From NCBI RefSeq assembly GCF_002192695.1, contig NZ_MTLG01000086.1, positions 186,001-250,000 of the forward strand: a DNA stretch of 64,000 nucleotides. Direction: 5' to 3'. The notes beneath the pieces are model-generated. The model was given only the letters and a program-made list of their open reading frames with translations, ran no database searches and was not told the DNA's origin. A program made the position numbers and the translations under genes. Each line of letters opens with the position of its first letter. The stretch's first letter is position 1. This document shows positions 15,623 to 25,462 of this stretch, one piece after another. This DNA is from Achromobacter xylosoxidans (GTDB lineage: Bacteria; Pseudomonadota; Gammaproteobacteria; Burkholderiales; Burkholderiaceae_B).

Positions 15623-18415
15623 ATGGCACAGGAAAGCATAGGGACTGCGCGGTTAGACATTGTTGTCGATACTTCGCAGTTCGATACCGCTATTGCGACG
15701 GCGAAGCGCGGCACCAGCGACATGTCGCAATCCGCCCAGGCGGACTATGCCAGGCTGACCGCCGCCGAGCGTCGCCGAGTGGATGCCCTGGTGAACCAGG
15801 CCAATACCATCGACTACACGCGGAAGCAGCAAATTCTGTACAACGCTGCGTTGCGTGAAGTCCCCACGTCGATCCTGGACGAACTGAAATCGAAACTCAC
15901 CGCGACGGGCGCGGCTGCGGCCGGCGCGGGGAAGCAACTCAACCAGTACGGGATCAGCGCCGCCCAACAGGCCGCTGCCCTGCGTGGCGTGCCTGCGCAG
16001 TTGACCGACATTGTGGTGTCGCTCCAGGGCGGGCAGCAGCCGCTGACGGTGTTGCTCCAGCAAGGCGGCCAGCTAAAGGACATGTTCGGCGGGATCGTGC
16101 CCGCGGCGCGCGCGTTGGGTGGCGCGTTAATTGGCCTAGTTAATCCGTACACCCTTGCGGCGGGCGCCGTTGCGGCTGTAGCCGCGGCGTGGGTAAAGGG
16201 ATCCTCCGAAGCCGAGAACTTCCGCGAAGTGTTGATTCTGAACGGGAATGCTGCGGGCGTCACAGCGGATAACTTGGTTTTGCTGGCGCGCGGATTGGGA
16301 GAAGTCACGGGTAGCCATTCACGCGCAGTTCAGGCATTGAATGCGGTTGCCGCCTCAGGGAAGCTGTCCGGCACCGCGCTAGCTGACGTGGCGCTCATTG
16401 CTGCTGAGATGCAGCGTGCGACTGGCGTGGAGATTGAAAAGACCGTTGAGGTCTTCGCAAAGCTTGGAAAGGACCCGGTTGCCGCGGTTGTGGAACTCAA
16501 CGAGCGGTATGGGATTCTGACGGGCACCATCTACGCTCAGGCCCAAGCCTTGACGGACCAAGGTCGGGCGCAGGAGGCCGTTGAGCTTGTCGCGAGGCAG
16601 GCGGCATCGGAACTCACTGGCAGAACCGCCGCGCAGAAGGAGAACCTGGGGGCGCTCGAATCGGCATGGAACAAGCTGGGCTCAGCCGCCTCTTGGGCTT
16701 GGGACAAGATGCTGGACATCGGTCGTGAGACCACGGTCGATGAGACCTTGCGGGTGGTTGAGCGTGAGATTCGCCAGCGTGCTGAGAATATTCGGATCGC
16801 CGCTGAGGCTGGCGCGACGATCAGCGATAAGGAGAGGGCTGGCCTCAAGGACGCAGAAGGGCGTCGTGATGCGCTGATCGCCCAGCGCAAAGAGGCGGAA
16901 GACGCAGCCAAAGCGCAATCGGAACTCGTCCGGATCAACCGGGAGGCGATTCAGTCTCGCGAACAAATTGCGCGCATCATTGAAGAGGGCGCATCCAAAG
17001 CGGACAAGTATCGGAAAGCGGTGGCCGATCTAGATGCGTGGATCATCAAGTCGCAAAAGGATGGCACGAAGCTCTCGGATGAGCAGATAAAGGCCGCACG
17101 CGCCGCCGTTGATCGGCAGTTCGAGGAAAAGGGCGCCAAAAAGCCTCACACGGACGATGCCGCTACTAAGCTCCTCCAGCAATACCGAGAAGCAGAGGCT
17201 TCCTTGCAGGCTCAGATCACCAGCGAAGGCAAGCTGGCAACCTGGGGACAGAAGCGCGCTGAGTTCGAACAGCAGATCGCCGACCTGAAGGACAAGAAAG
17301 TCCTGACGGCGGATCAGAAGAGTCTGCTGGCCCAGCAAGATCTGCTGCGCCGCCAGCTTGGTCTGAACGTGGCCGCCGAGAAGGAGCTACGCACCAAGCA
17401 GGAAACCGCCAAGGTCGAAGCCTTGCGCGCCAGCTTGGCCGCCACTCGGGATCTGGAGCAGCAGCAGTACGCGGATCAAGTTGACGGGGTGGGGCTGGGT
17501 GATCGCGCCCAGGAAGAGCTTCGGGCGCGCCAAGGGATCCTGAGGGACTACCAACGCCAGCAGGCGCAGTTTGATCGTTCGATGTCCTCCGGCCAGATAA
17601 CGCAGGAGACCTACCAGAGCGAAACCAAGCTCCTACGGGAACACCTTCAGCTCCGGCTGTCTATGCAGCAGGAGTACTTCGACCAGGTGCGAAGTGCCCA
17701 GGCAGATTGGAAGAACGGCGCAAAGTCGGCGCTTGAAAACTATCTGAACTCGGCTTCGAACGTTGCCGATCAGACGAAGGGGCTTTTCTCGAACGCATTC
17801 CAGGGCATGGAGGATGCGATTGTCCGCTTTGCGACGACAGGGAAACTATCGTTCGCGGATTTCGCGAACTCGGTAGTCGCTGACTTGGCGAGGATCGCTA
17901 CACGCCAGGCTATGGCGGGACTGATTGGGAATCTCCTCGAATCGCGGGGCGGGGGTTTCTCGTCGTCGCAGGTGGGCGGAACAATGATTGGGGACGTGTC
18001 CGAGTTGCGCAGTAGCCCGTGGGGAGTCGGAACTTCGATCGCGGGCTCGCGCGCGTCAGGCGGCCCGACTGCGGCCAATTCGCTATACCGGGTTAATGAA
18101 CTTGGTCCGGAGCTCTATTCGGAGGGAGGGAGAACTTATCTCATGAGCGGTGCGGATGGGGGGTACGTGACTCCCGTTGTCTCGAATTTCGGTGGGACCT
18201 CGATGGCGGGGCGTAGCCCAGTAGTGAACATAAACATGACTGGGGCTCCATCGGAGCCTGATGTTCAAGTCCGCCAGCACACGGACGGATCACTGTCTGT
18301 CGACATGCTGTGGCGACAGATCGATAAGCGTCTCGGTGGAGCGATCAGGTCTGGGAGCAGTGAAGCCGGTCGTGCAATGCAACATAGATTTGGATTGAAA
18401 CCACAGTTGGGGTGA
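15623..18415 (+). CDS. Tape measure protein
   Basis: A 930-residue protein, the longest of the tail core apart from J. The N-terminal part has SQSAQADYARLTAAERRRVDALV and the lambda gpH-like block GVPAQLTDIVVSLQGGQQPLTVLLQQGGQLKDMFGG. A hydrophobic Ala/Gly stretch follows around 170-195, then long coiled coils (330-700) rich in Gln, Ala and Glu, and a C-terminal globular domain. It sets tail length and enters the cell envelope during DNA injection. The start is close to the chaperone gene; length is within the usual range. Confidence 0.92.
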   Translation: MAQESIGTARLDIVVDTSQFDTAIATAKRGTSDMSQSAQADYARLTAAERRRVDALVNQANTIDYTRKQQILYNAALREVPTSILDELKSKLTATGAAAAGAGKQLNQYGISAAQQAAALRGVPAQLTDIVVSLQGGQQPLTVLLQQGGQLKDMFGGIVPAARALGGALIGLVNPYTLAAGAVAAVAAAWVKGSSEAENFREVLILNGNAAGVTADNLVLLARGLGEVTGSHSRAVQALNAVAASGKLSGTALADVALIAAEMQRATGVEIEKTVEVFAKLGKDPVAAVVELNERYGILTGTIYAQAQALTDQGRAQEAVELVARQAASELTGRTAAQKENLGALESAWNKLGSAASWAWDKMLDIGRETTVDETLRVVEREIRQRAENIRIAAEAGATISDKERAGLKDAEGRRDALIAQRKEAEDAAKAQSELVRINREAIQSREQIARIIEEGASKADKYRKAVADLDAWIIKSQKDGTKLSDEQIKAARAAVDRQFEEKGAKKPHTDDAATKLLQQYREAEASLQAQITSEGKLATWGQKRAEFEQQIADLKDKKVLTADQKSLLAQQDLLRRQLGLNVAAEKELRTKQETAKVEALRASLAATRDLEQQQYADQVDGVGLGDRAQEELRARQGILRDYQRQQAQFDRSMSSGQITQETYQSETKLLREHLQLRLSMQQEYFDQVRSAQADWKNGAKSALENYLNSASNVADQTKGLFSNAFQGMEDAIVRFATTGKLSFADFANSVVADLARIATRQAMAGLIGNLLESRGGGFSSSQVGGTMIGDVSELRSSPWGVGTSIAGSRASGGPTAANSLYRVNELGPELYSEGGRTYLMSGADGGYVTPVVSNFGGTSMAGRSPVVNINMTGAPSEPDVQVRQHTDGSLSVDMLWRQIDKRLGGAIRSGSSEAGRAMQHRFGLKPQLG

Positions 18416-18418
18416 AGC

Positions 18419-18772
18419 ATGGAATTACCGGCATGGCCTGCGGGCCTCCCGCTGCTTGAGTTATCCCGGCAACCGGCAGATCCGTTCATACGTACGCCGA
18501 TGGACAGCGGAGTAGCACGCCAGCGACGGCGATTTCGCGTTTATCCGATCACGCAGTCAGTGAGGTTTGTGCTGACGCAGGAGCAATTCGAGACGTATTC
18601 GGCCTTCGCGGAAGTTGACCTTAATGGTTGGACCGGATGGTTCATGTTGAAGATTCGAGATGGCCGCGGGGTGCGGTTTTCACGGGTGCGGTTTATCAAA
18701 GCTCCCACTGAGGCCTACGTTGGGCCGGATTGGCATTTATCCGGGCAAGTCGAAAAGCTCAACATCGATTAA
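18419..18772 (+). CDS. Minor tail protein (gpM-like)
   Basis: A 117-residue protein with WPAGLPLLELSRQPADPFIRT at the start and QEQFETYSAFAEVDLNGWTGWF in the middle. This fits the minor tail proteins that join the tail tip to the tape measure end in lambdoid siphophages. The gene follows the tape measure by 3 bases and is followed by a terminator hairpin. Confidence 0.75.
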   Translation: MELPAWPAGLPLLELSRQPADPFIRTPMDSGVARQRRRFRVYPITQSVRFVLTQEQFETYSAFAEVDLNGWTGWFMLKIRDGRGVRFSRVRFIKAPTEAYVGPDWHLSGQVEKLNID

Positions 18773-18793
18773 CAGTTCAAAAGCCACTTTCAG

Positions 18794-18816
18794 TGCCCGC
18801 TTCGGCGGGCATTTTC
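18794..18816 (+). terminator. TTCG-loop hairpin in the tail operon
   Basis: A 7-bp stem (18794-18800 with 18805-18811) closed by a stable TTCG tetraloop and followed by TTTT. It sits between two tail genes of the same strand, so it would act as an attenuator unless late transcription is antiterminated. Confidence 0.7.
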
Positions 18817-18832
18817 TATTTCAAGGTGCCAG

Positions 18833-19369
18833 ATGAGTTTTGACCAGGCGGTGAAGGAGGCCTATGCGAGCGCTCCGCAGGACCGAGTGGTGTTCGACAC
18901 ACTGGAAGTCCTGCACTCGGCTTTCGTAGACGATGAGGGGCTTCCCACGGCGATACGGGTGGTGCTTGGCTACGAGAACATCACGGCTCGGCTGGAGGGC
19001 GATGCCCCGTTGCATGGCGGGCAGTACGTCCAATTCACCGCCGCGGCGTTCGGGTTCTCGTTGCCAGGGTTCGAAGAGGACCAAGTGCCGCAGATGAAGG
19101 TCACGCTGGATGGCGTGACGCAGAAAATCATTGCGCACCTGGAGGCGGCCGCGAGCACGCCAAGCGAGCCCATCATGATGATCTACCGGCCCTACGTTTC
19201 CACGGATCTGTCCAAGCCCGGCATGGATCCTCCCATCGTGATGGAACTGACCAACGTCAATGCCGCGGGACTGCGAGTCACCGGCACGGCCACATTGGAC
19301 GACGTGCACAACGCCGCCTTCCCACGTCAAAAGTACTTGGCCAGCCGCTTCCCGGGGTTGGTTCGATGA
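18833..19369 (+). CDS. DUF1833 tail protein (gpL-like position)
   Basis: A 178-residue protein beginning MSFDQAVKEAYASAP, with the conserved LEVLHSAF segment and later YVQFTAAAFGFSLPG. These mark the DUF1833 family, which occupies the place of lambda gpL in many Burkholderiales phages and helps form the tail-tip hub. It overlaps the NlpC/P60-type gene by 4 bases. Confidence 0.78.
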   Translation: MSFDQAVKEAYASAPQDRVVFDTLEVLHSAFVDDEGLPTAIRVVLGYENITARLEGDAPLHGGQYVQFTAAAFGFSLPGFEEDQVPQMKVTLDGVTQKIIAHLEAAASTPSEPIMMIYRPYVSTDLSKPGMDPPIVMELTNVNAAGLRVTGTATLDDVHNAAFPRQKYLASRFPGLVR

Positions 19370-19755
19370 GGCCAGACCAGGTTGGTGAATATCTGTGGAA
19401 GCCGTGGGAAGCCGGCGCGACAGGGCCGATTGCCTACGACTGTTGGGGGCTGCTGCGCGCAGTGCGCCTGGCGCACTTTGGCGGTGGCATTCCTGCATGC
19501 GTACTAGGTGATGCGGCACGCGTGCTCCATGCCGAGAAGCTGCGTTCCGGAGATTGGGAACTCGTCGCCACTCCTGTGCACGGTGATGGTGTGCTCATGC
19601 GCGAAGGCAGCGAACCACACGTGGGCATCTATCTGGACATCGACGGCGGTGGCGTGCTGCACGCCATGCGTGGCTGCGGCGTCATCTTCACTCATATGCG
19701 CGAACTTCGGGTGATGGGGTTCGGGCGCTGTCAGTTTTACCGAATCCATGCCTAA
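19366..19755 (+). CDS. Tail-tip NlpC/P60-type peptidase (gpK-like)
   Basis: A 129-residue protein with the NlpC/P60 catalytic cysteine in YDCWGLL (C26) and histidine in HVGIYLD (H85). It is shorter than lambda gpK because the N-terminal JAMM domain is absent. The role is local peptidoglycan cleavage or tail-tip assembly. The J gene starts inside its last codons. Confidence 0.82.
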   Translation: MRPDQVGEYLWKPWEAGATGPIAYDCWGLLRAVRLAHFGGGIPACVLGDAARVLHAEKLRSGDWELVATPVHGDGVLMREGSEPHVGIYLDIDGGGVLHAMRGCGVIFTHMRELRVMGFGRCQFYRIHA

Positions 19756-22700
19756 AGTTCTCTTCTGCGAAAACCCATTCCGACCGCAATTGAGCCGCGA
19801 GCTCGTGCCCGTTCGTGCCGGTACGCGTCTGGACACGATGTTGCGTTCGCGGGGCGCCGTGTCTGGCCGTGGCGCAAAGCTGGTGCGCAACCACGTGTTC
19901 GTCGTTCAGGTCAACGGGGAGTACTTACTGCAAGCCCAGTGGGGGCGGCGGATCGGGACGGCCGACGTTGTGGCAGTCTTCTACCTGCCCGGCGATGGTG
20001 GCAATGGCGGCTCCAATCCCATGCGGACGCTGCTGCAAGTGGCGTTGATGGTGGCCTCGGTGTATGTGGGCGGCATTGTCGGTGCAGCATACGGGGCTAC
20101 GGCCGGATCGTTGGCCTCGGCTGGCATCATGATTGGCGGGAATCTCCTGCTGAACGCAGTCCTGCCCCCACCGACCGCCAACGTCGCGTCCGGACGAGAG
20201 CAGGCCAGCCCAACTTATGGCATCAACGCCCAGGGGAACCGTGCGCGCCTGCTTGAGGCGATCCCCGTGCTGTACGGACGTTTCCGCGTGTATCCCGACT
20301 TCGCCGCCGAGCCATACACCGAGCTGGATGGGAACCAGCAGTATCTGTACCAGCTCCTGGCTATCAGTCAGGGGGAGATTGAGATAGAGCAGCGGCTTAT
20401 CGAAGATACTCCAATGGATAACTTCGGTGATGTGCGGTATGAGGTTATCCCTCCCGGCGGCAAGGTAACGCTTTTCCCAGATAACGTGGTCACGTCCAAC
20501 GCCGTTCAAGGCTTGGAGCTGAAGGGGCCGAACGAGACCGGCGGCGGTGCGGTCGGACCGTTCGTCGCCAATCCGGCAGATTCGCTTGCCAACAGGATTG
20601 CCATCGATATCGCCTTCCCGGCAGGTTTGTATCGGGCCGACGACAAGGGGGACTTGGATCCTTTCACCGTGACCTGGGATGTTCAGGCGCAGGCGATCGA
20701 CAACGCCGGCAATCCGGTGGGCGAGTGGTTCCTATTGGGCATGGAGTCCTATCGTGCGTCCACGGCTACCCCTCAGGCCAAGACTTATCGCTATGACGTG
20801 CCCCAAGGGCGCTACCAAGTGCGTGCCCAGCGCACGAGCAACAAGCAAATGGACACCCGGTATGGGAACGTACTGCAATGGTCCGGCATGCGTGCCTATC
20901 TGCCGCCGAGGCAGTCCTACGGCAACCTGACCATGCTGGCGGTGGTCATGCGGGCGACCAACAACCTGAACCAGTCGACGGCGCGTCGCGTCAACGTGAT
21001 CGCAACGCGCAAGCTCAAGAGCTGGAATCCGGTAGATGGTTGGTCGCTTTCCACTAAGGCAACTCGTAATCCCGCCTGGGCGATTGCTGATGCGTGCACG
21101 AACAAGGAGTATGGGCGAGGGCTGGCGGACAGCCGCATCAACTTGTACGAGCTCTACCGCTTGGCGCAGGTGTGGGAAAGCCGCGGCGATGAGTTCAACG
21201 GTGTGTTCGACACGACCACCACGTTCTGGGATGCGTTGACCAAGATCGCGCGGGTGGGTCGTGCCAAGCCCATGTACTACGCCGGTGTGATCGACATCGT
21301 GCGCAATGAGCCGCGCAGTGTGCCGACGGCTATGTTCACGCCCATGAATATCGTGGCCGAGTCGTTTTCCGTGGACTATAAGTTCATGAAATCGGACAGC
21401 CCCGATCATGTGGTGGTGTCCTATATCGATGAGGAAACATGGCAGCCAGTGGATGTGCCATGTGTCCTGCCGGGAGGCACGCAGGAACGCCCCTTCACTG
21501 TCGAGCTGTTCGGCTGCACCAAACGAGAGCAGGCGTGGCGGGAAGGGATGAGTATGGCTGCGGCCAACCGCGACCAGCGCCGGTTTCCCAATCTCTCGTC
21601 CGAACTGGATGGCCTGCTGCCGAAGTATCTTGATCTGGTGGCCATCACGCACGACGTGCCGAAGTGGGGGCTGTCGGGGTTCGTGCGGGGCCACAATCCT
21701 GTTGCGCGCATTCTCACGATGTCCGAGCCATTGGAGTGGTGGGGCGGCGAGAACCATTACCTGAGTTTGCGTATGCTGGATGGCGCCGTTCGCGGGCCGT
21801 TCTTGGTGACGAAGGGAGAGGATGAGTTTTCGGCGGTCCTGGCTAATGCCTTGCCGGTGGACGTCGAAATTGCCTCCGGTGACACCGAGGAGCCTACGTA
21901 TTACCAGTTTGGCCCAGGAGAAAAGCGGGCGCTCAACACGCTCGCGCTGTCTGCCACGCCGGACGAGAACGGAAGGGTAGCGCTGACGTTCGTCAACTAC
22001 GCCGACTCGGTGCATACGGCCGAGCTCGGCGGCGATGTACCGCCACCGCCGCCACCGTCGCTCTTACCCAACAAGCCTGGCGCACCGGTGGTGAACGAGG
22101 TGACCGTGTTCGCCACGGCCGTTACCGGCGTTCAGCAGATTTCGTGCACGCCGGCGCGTGGCGCCACGGCCTACGAGTTCCAGGCGAGCAACGATCAGGG
22201 CACGACCTGGATGCAACTGGGTACGGTCTCTGAGCCGAGCTTGAAAGCGCAACTGTCAATGGGCGTCTGGTGGGTTCGGGCGTGCGGCATTGGCACGCTG
22301 CCTGGGCCATGGAAGACGTGGCAAGGGCAGATCAGCGCCACCATGCTGCCGCCGCCCAAGCTGACCTCGCTCACTGCGAGCGGCCAGGTGATGTGTATTG
22401 ACCTGCACTGGGTATGGCCGTCTGGTATCAATCTGCGCGCGATTGAAATCTATCGGTCGTTGACCAATGACTTCACCACGGCGTCTCCTCTCGGCACGTT
22501 CAGTCACCCTCAGACCTCCCATTCGCTCACAGGGTTGCGCAACAGCCAGGAAATGTACTTCTGGGCGCGTGTCCGCGATGAGGCGGACCAGCCTGGCCCC
22601 TGGTATCCCGGTGAGTTTGGCGTGCGGGGGCAATCGACTTCCGATCCGTCGGTACTTCTGAGCTACATGGAAGGACAGATTGGCGCGGGCCAGCTCGCCC

Positions 22701-23587
22701 CTGGTCTGATTGAGGAAATCAAGGCAGGGGTGACCGATGACGTTCTAGAGGACATCATCGGCGACCTGTCCGGCGACGACGTACTGGACCAGAAGTGGTA
22801 CGCGGGCGATGACGGTCGCAGCTTTGTCGGAACCGTTTCCACAACCTCTGTCATCAACGAAGGGGACTACCGCGAGGCCCGACGCACGATGGCGCTCGCT
22901 GCGCAGGTTAACGGCAATCTGGCGGTGATCCGTGAGGACTTGGTTGTCACTGCGAACCTGAGTGCCGTTACGGCTCAGCAGATGCTGGTGCTAAGCGGTC
23001 GGGTGGGCACGAATGAGGCCACCCTGCAGGAGACGCGCGGCATCGCAGTTGGTGCACAGAGCTCGGCTTCTGCCGCGCAGCAACTGGCCGGCAACGCTCA
23101 GATTACGGCCGATTCGGCCGGTCTGCTGGCTGAGACCACAAAGTTCGCGCTCAGCTCGACCTGGATGCTCAGGGCCCAAGTGCGCCAGGATGGACGTGTT
23201 GTGAATACGGGCGTTGCGCTGGGCGCGGCGATTGGCGAGGACGGCCAAAGCCGCAGCGAGTTCTTGGTGATGGCGGACACCGTGGCATTTCTCACTTCGT
23301 TGAATGGCAGGCTGCATACGCCTTTCGTTTTTGACGTGGTGAATGACACGGCCTATTTCGACACCGCCTATATCAAGAACGGCACTCTCGGCTCTGCGAA
23401 GTTCGTCGACAACCTTAGCTCTGATGCCGTGAATCCTTGGGGCGTGCCTGTCTTCAATCTGAACATGCGAACTGGGCTGATGTCTTTCAACGGGACGGAG
23501 GCCGATGGCTCGCGCACCGAGCTCAGCAATGGGGGCATGCGCTTCTATTACGGCAACGGCCAATTGGGTATGCGTCTGGGACTATAG
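19748..23587 (+). CDS. Host specificity / tail tip protein J with an I-like N-terminal domain
   Basis: A 1279-residue protein. Residues 1-80 resemble a ubiquitin-like (gpI) domain. A Gly/Ala-rich hydrophobic segment follows at about 95-140, ending in a PPP linker, after which the tail-tip hub begins (GNRARLLEAIPVLYGRFRVYPD). Around 750-950 there are fibronectin-III-like modules, then a coiled coil (about 1020-1140). The C-terminus has a DUF1983-type domain and a variable end that probably contacts the host receptor. No separate I gene lies between the K-like gene and J, so I and J appear fused. This protein forms the central tail fibre and sets host range. Confidence 0.88.
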   Translation: MPKVLFCENPFRPQLSRELVPVRAGTRLDTMLRSRGAVSGRGAKLVRNHVFVVQVNGEYLLQAQWGRRIGTADVVAVFYLPGDGGNGGSNPMRTLLQVALMVASVYVGGIVGAAYGATAGSLASAGIMIGGNLLLNAVLPPPTANVASGREQASPTYGINAQGNRARLLEAIPVLYGRFRVYPDFAAEPYTELDGNQQYLYQLLAISQGEIEIEQRLIEDTPMDNFGDVRYEVIPPGGKVTLFPDNVVTSNAVQGLELKGPNETGGGAVGPFVANPADSLANRIAIDIAFPAGLYRADDKGDLDPFTVTWDVQAQAIDNAGNPVGEWFLLGMESYRASTATPQAKTYRYDVPQGRYQVRAQRTSNKQMDTRYGNVLQWSGMRAYLPPRQSYGNLTMLAVVMRATNNLNQSTARRVNVIATRKLKSWNPVDGWSLSTKATRNPAWAIADACTNKEYGRGLADSRINLYELYRLAQVWESRGDEFNGVFDTTTTFWDALTKIARVGRAKPMYYAGVIDIVRNEPRSVPTAMFTPMNIVAESFSVDYKFMKSDSPDHVVVSYIDEETWQPVDVPCVLPGGTQERPFTVELFGCTKREQAWREGMSMAAANRDQRRFPNLSSELDGLLPKYLDLVAITHDVPKWGLSGFVRGHNPVARILTMSEPLEWWGGENHYLSLRMLDGAVRGPFLVTKGEDEFSAVLANALPVDVEIASGDTEEPTYYQFGPGEKRALNTLALSATPDENGRVALTFVNYADSVHTAELGGDVPPPPPPSLLPNKPGAPVVNEVTVFATAVTGVQQISCTPARGATAYEFQASNDQGTTWMQLGTVSEPSLKAQLSMGVWWVRACGIGTLPGPWKTWQGQISATMLPPPKLTSLTASGQVMCIDLHWVWPSGINLRAIEIYRSLTNDFTTASPLGTFSHPQTSHSLTGLRNSQEMYFWARVRDEADQPGPWYPGEFGVRGQSTSDPSVLLSYMEGQIGAGQLAPGLIEEIKAGVTDDVLEDIIGDLSGDDVLDQKWYAGDDGRSFVGTVSTTSVINEGDYREARRTMALAAQVNGNLAVIREDLVVTANLSAVTAQQMLVLSGRVGTNEATLQETRGIAVGAQSSASAAQQLAGNAQITADSAGLLAETTKFALSSTWMLRAQVRQDGRVVNTGVALGAAIGEDGQSRSEFLVMADTVAFLTSLNGRLHTPFVFDVVNDTAYFDTAYIKNGTLGSAKFVDNLSSDAVNPWGVPVFNLNMRTGLMSFNGTEADGSRTELSNGGMRFYYGNGQLGMRLGL

Positions 23588-23589
23588 CG

Positions 23590-23874
23590 ATGGCGACTGC
23601 TCGATTTGAAGTGTGGGATTCGAACGGTGTGCCGATTTTTCAGCTGGGCACGAAAGTGGCGCGCCGCTTCGGGTACTTCGACACGGGTACGGCGGACAGC
23701 TACATGAGTATCCCGGTACTGGGTTTGCCGAATTCCTGGTACGTGTGTTCGGCGATCCACGGAGGCATTAATCGCCCGATCATCAAGAGGAATGGCGCGG
23801 TTATTTCGTGGGAATTTATGGAGAACCCAAATGAAGCGAAGGCGTCTGTTCGCATCCATTATGGACTGGAGTAG
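23590..23874 (+). CDS. Small tail-associated protein, unknown function
   Basis: A 94-residue beta-rich protein starting at ATG 23590, two bases after the J stop; an open frame upstream lies within J and is ignored. It starts ATARFEVWDSNGVPIFQLG, suggesting a small beta-sandwich. Proteins like this after J are often fibre accessory or receptor-contact subunits. No family is recognised. Confidence 0.6.
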   Translation: MATARFEVWDSNGVPIFQLGTKVARRFGYFDTGTADSYMSIPVLGLPNSWYVCSAIHGGINRPIIKRNGAVISWEFMENPNEAKASVRIHYGLE

Positions 23875-23876
23875 TC

Positions 23877-24536
23877 ATGGTTGATGCCGCCGTATTGCTG
23901 TATGACGAGGCCGGAAATCTGATCGTGGACAGCAAGAACGTGAACATGTTCCTGCGCCATATGGGAGTAGGTACCAGCGTGACGTTCGCCGCGGCCGACC
24001 CGGTTGTGTTCTTTCGGCCACTGGCAGAGTATGGCGCGCTTCTACTTCTGGTCAGGAATGGCGACGGCACGTACTCCGCTGGCTTCGGCAGCCTGTGCGA
24101 ATACTACGTGTTCGACAGACCCTGGGTGACTGGCGGGCCAATTGACATCTGGTCGGAGGACGGAAGGCACATATTCATGAGCACCGCGCGTCCGATGAAC
24201 GTGTACACGACGTTCCACATTCCTCGGTACTGGAACGCGACAGGCACAGGTTCCGGTTATCGAGACGGCTATACCTACGCCGGCCTGCCGAGTAGGAAAT
24301 GGGCCTATAGCGCAGCCTACAACCGCCAGGGATATCAATGCTACGCGCAGGCCGGCGGCGGCTGGAGCAGCATTCTCTGGGGTGAGCACTACTCGGCCAG
24401 GCCGAACGGTATCTATTCACGGATTCAAAGCCACATGGGCGCCTATCTTGGATGGGCGCCGCTGCGGAACAACGTTTTTTACTCGAAGGCCGAGGGGAAC
24501 GACATCACAGTGATTGATGTGACCGGTTGGCAATAG
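23877..24536 (+). CDS. Tail fibre-associated hypothetical protein
   Basis: A 219-residue protein rich in Tyr, Gly, Trp and Arg, with many short beta-strand patterns and no signal peptide. It follows the small post-J gene after 2 bases. The aromatic-rich composition and position suggest a receptor-binding or fibre-tip protein, but no domain is recognised. The N-terminal line (AAVLLYDEAGNLIVDS) echoes the short post-J protein, hinting at a shared beta-structured module. Confidence 0.6.
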   Translation: MVDAAVLLYDEAGNLIVDSKNVNMFLRHMGVGTSVTFAAADPVVFFRPLAEYGALLLLVRNGDGTYSAGFGSLCEYYVFDRPWVTGGPIDIWSEDGRHIFMSTARPMNVYTTFHIPRYWNATGTGSGYRDGYTYAGLPSRKWAYSAAYNRQGYQCYAQAGGGWSSILWGEHYSARPNGIYSRIQSHMGAYLGWAPLRNNVFYSKAEGNDITVIDVTGWQ

Positions 24537-24549
24537 CAAGGAGCTGAAC

Positions 24550-24717
24550 ATGCAAAATGAGATTCATGAAGTACTTATTCAGAACGCGGGCAATCGGCTG
24601 ACGCCTGAGCTGATCAACGGCCTGGCCGCGACAATCCTCAGAATCGTCCGGAACGCGGGCGCGGACGCTATGAAGGCGCAAGAGGCGGGCGTGCAGGAGG
24701 GGCCTAAGAATGCCTGA
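24550..24717 (+). CDS. Very small phage protein
   Basis: A 55-residue protein (MQNEIHEVLIQNAGNRLTPE opening) with a helical, leucine-rich middle and an acidic C-terminus. An AGGAGC sequence (24538-24543) precedes ATG 24550 by 6 bases, and its last codons overlap the ATG of the next gene (24710). These points support expression despite the small size. Function unknown. Confidence 0.55.
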   Translation: MQNEIHEVLIQNAGNRLTPELINGLAATILRIVRNAGADAMKAQEAGVQEGPKNA

Positions 24718-25462
24718 CCTTTCGCTCTACAAGGTGGACCTGGACACGCCGCAGCCAGGCGGCAGGCGCGGGGATTCGCCGCGGCTTGCATTTACGAAGC
24801 ACAACGACATGACCGACGCGCTTACGCCTCTCGCTCGCGACTCCGGAGCAATCGGCGCTGCCGTCAGGTTCGGTGACCTGGAGACTGGGGGGATCGTGCC
24901 GGCGGCATCGACCACTCGGGATTGCTTCACTATTCCGAGCTTGATGACCGGTCGCGGGATGTGGCGAGAACTCGTTGCGGGATCGGCGCCCAATGCGCCG
25001 GGCGGCGACGGCTACTGGCTCATCGAGATGATTCCCTATTCGGGCAGCGGCGGTCGCGACCTGTGCCTTATGGCTTACCCGCTATATCACTCGGGAAACG
25101 TAGGGCCTCGAGTGTGCCGCCGGGAGGCAGGCACCTGGCGCCCCTGGATGCCGACAACGGACACCGTCACCACCTCCGCAAACGGAACAGTATTCAGGAC
25201 GCCTGGCGGTTGGCAGTCGTGTCAGCATTCGCTGCCCGTTGTGGCGGGAGTGGCAACGATTGTGGAATGGACTTTGCCGGCGTCGTTTCTCTCGGGTGAG
25301 TTCTGGGCGGATGGTCGGCTGATCGGGGTTGCTGGGAGCGATCCAGCTGCGGAAGGTGTGCAGCTGGTCGTGGGTGGCATTGTCGCCAGCTACGTCGCAT
25401 TTCGTGTGACTTCGCCCGTTCCGACGACGCTGCGTGTCTTGGCATCTGGGAGGTACAAATGA
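24710..25462 (+). CDS. Tail fibre-like protein
   Basis: A 250-residue protein. The first 150 residues have the pyocin/phage-fibre style pattern (KHNDMTDALTPLARDSG, then YHSGNVGPRVCRREAGTWRPW). The C-terminal 90 residues form a beta-rich domain (GWQSCQHSLPVVAGVATIVEW). It probably attaches to the tail tip and recognises the cell surface. It overlaps the next gene by 4 bases. Confidence 0.65.
   Translation: MPDLSLYKVDLDTPQPGGRRGDSPRLAFTKHNDMTDALTPLARDSGAIGAAVRFGDLETGGIVPAASTTRDCFTIPSLMTGRGMWRELVAGSAPNAPGGDGYWLIEMIPYSGSGGRDLCLMAYPLYHSGNVGPRVCRREAGTWRPWMPTTDTVTTSANGTVFRTPGGWQSCQHSLPVVAGVATIVEWTLPASFLSGEFWADGRLIGVAGSDPAAEGVQLVVGGIVASYVAFRVTSPVPTTLRVLASGRYK

Noticed and set aside
20732..22015. 427-residue minus-strand frame within J
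   Set aside because: Opposite to the well-supported J gene and without a domain.
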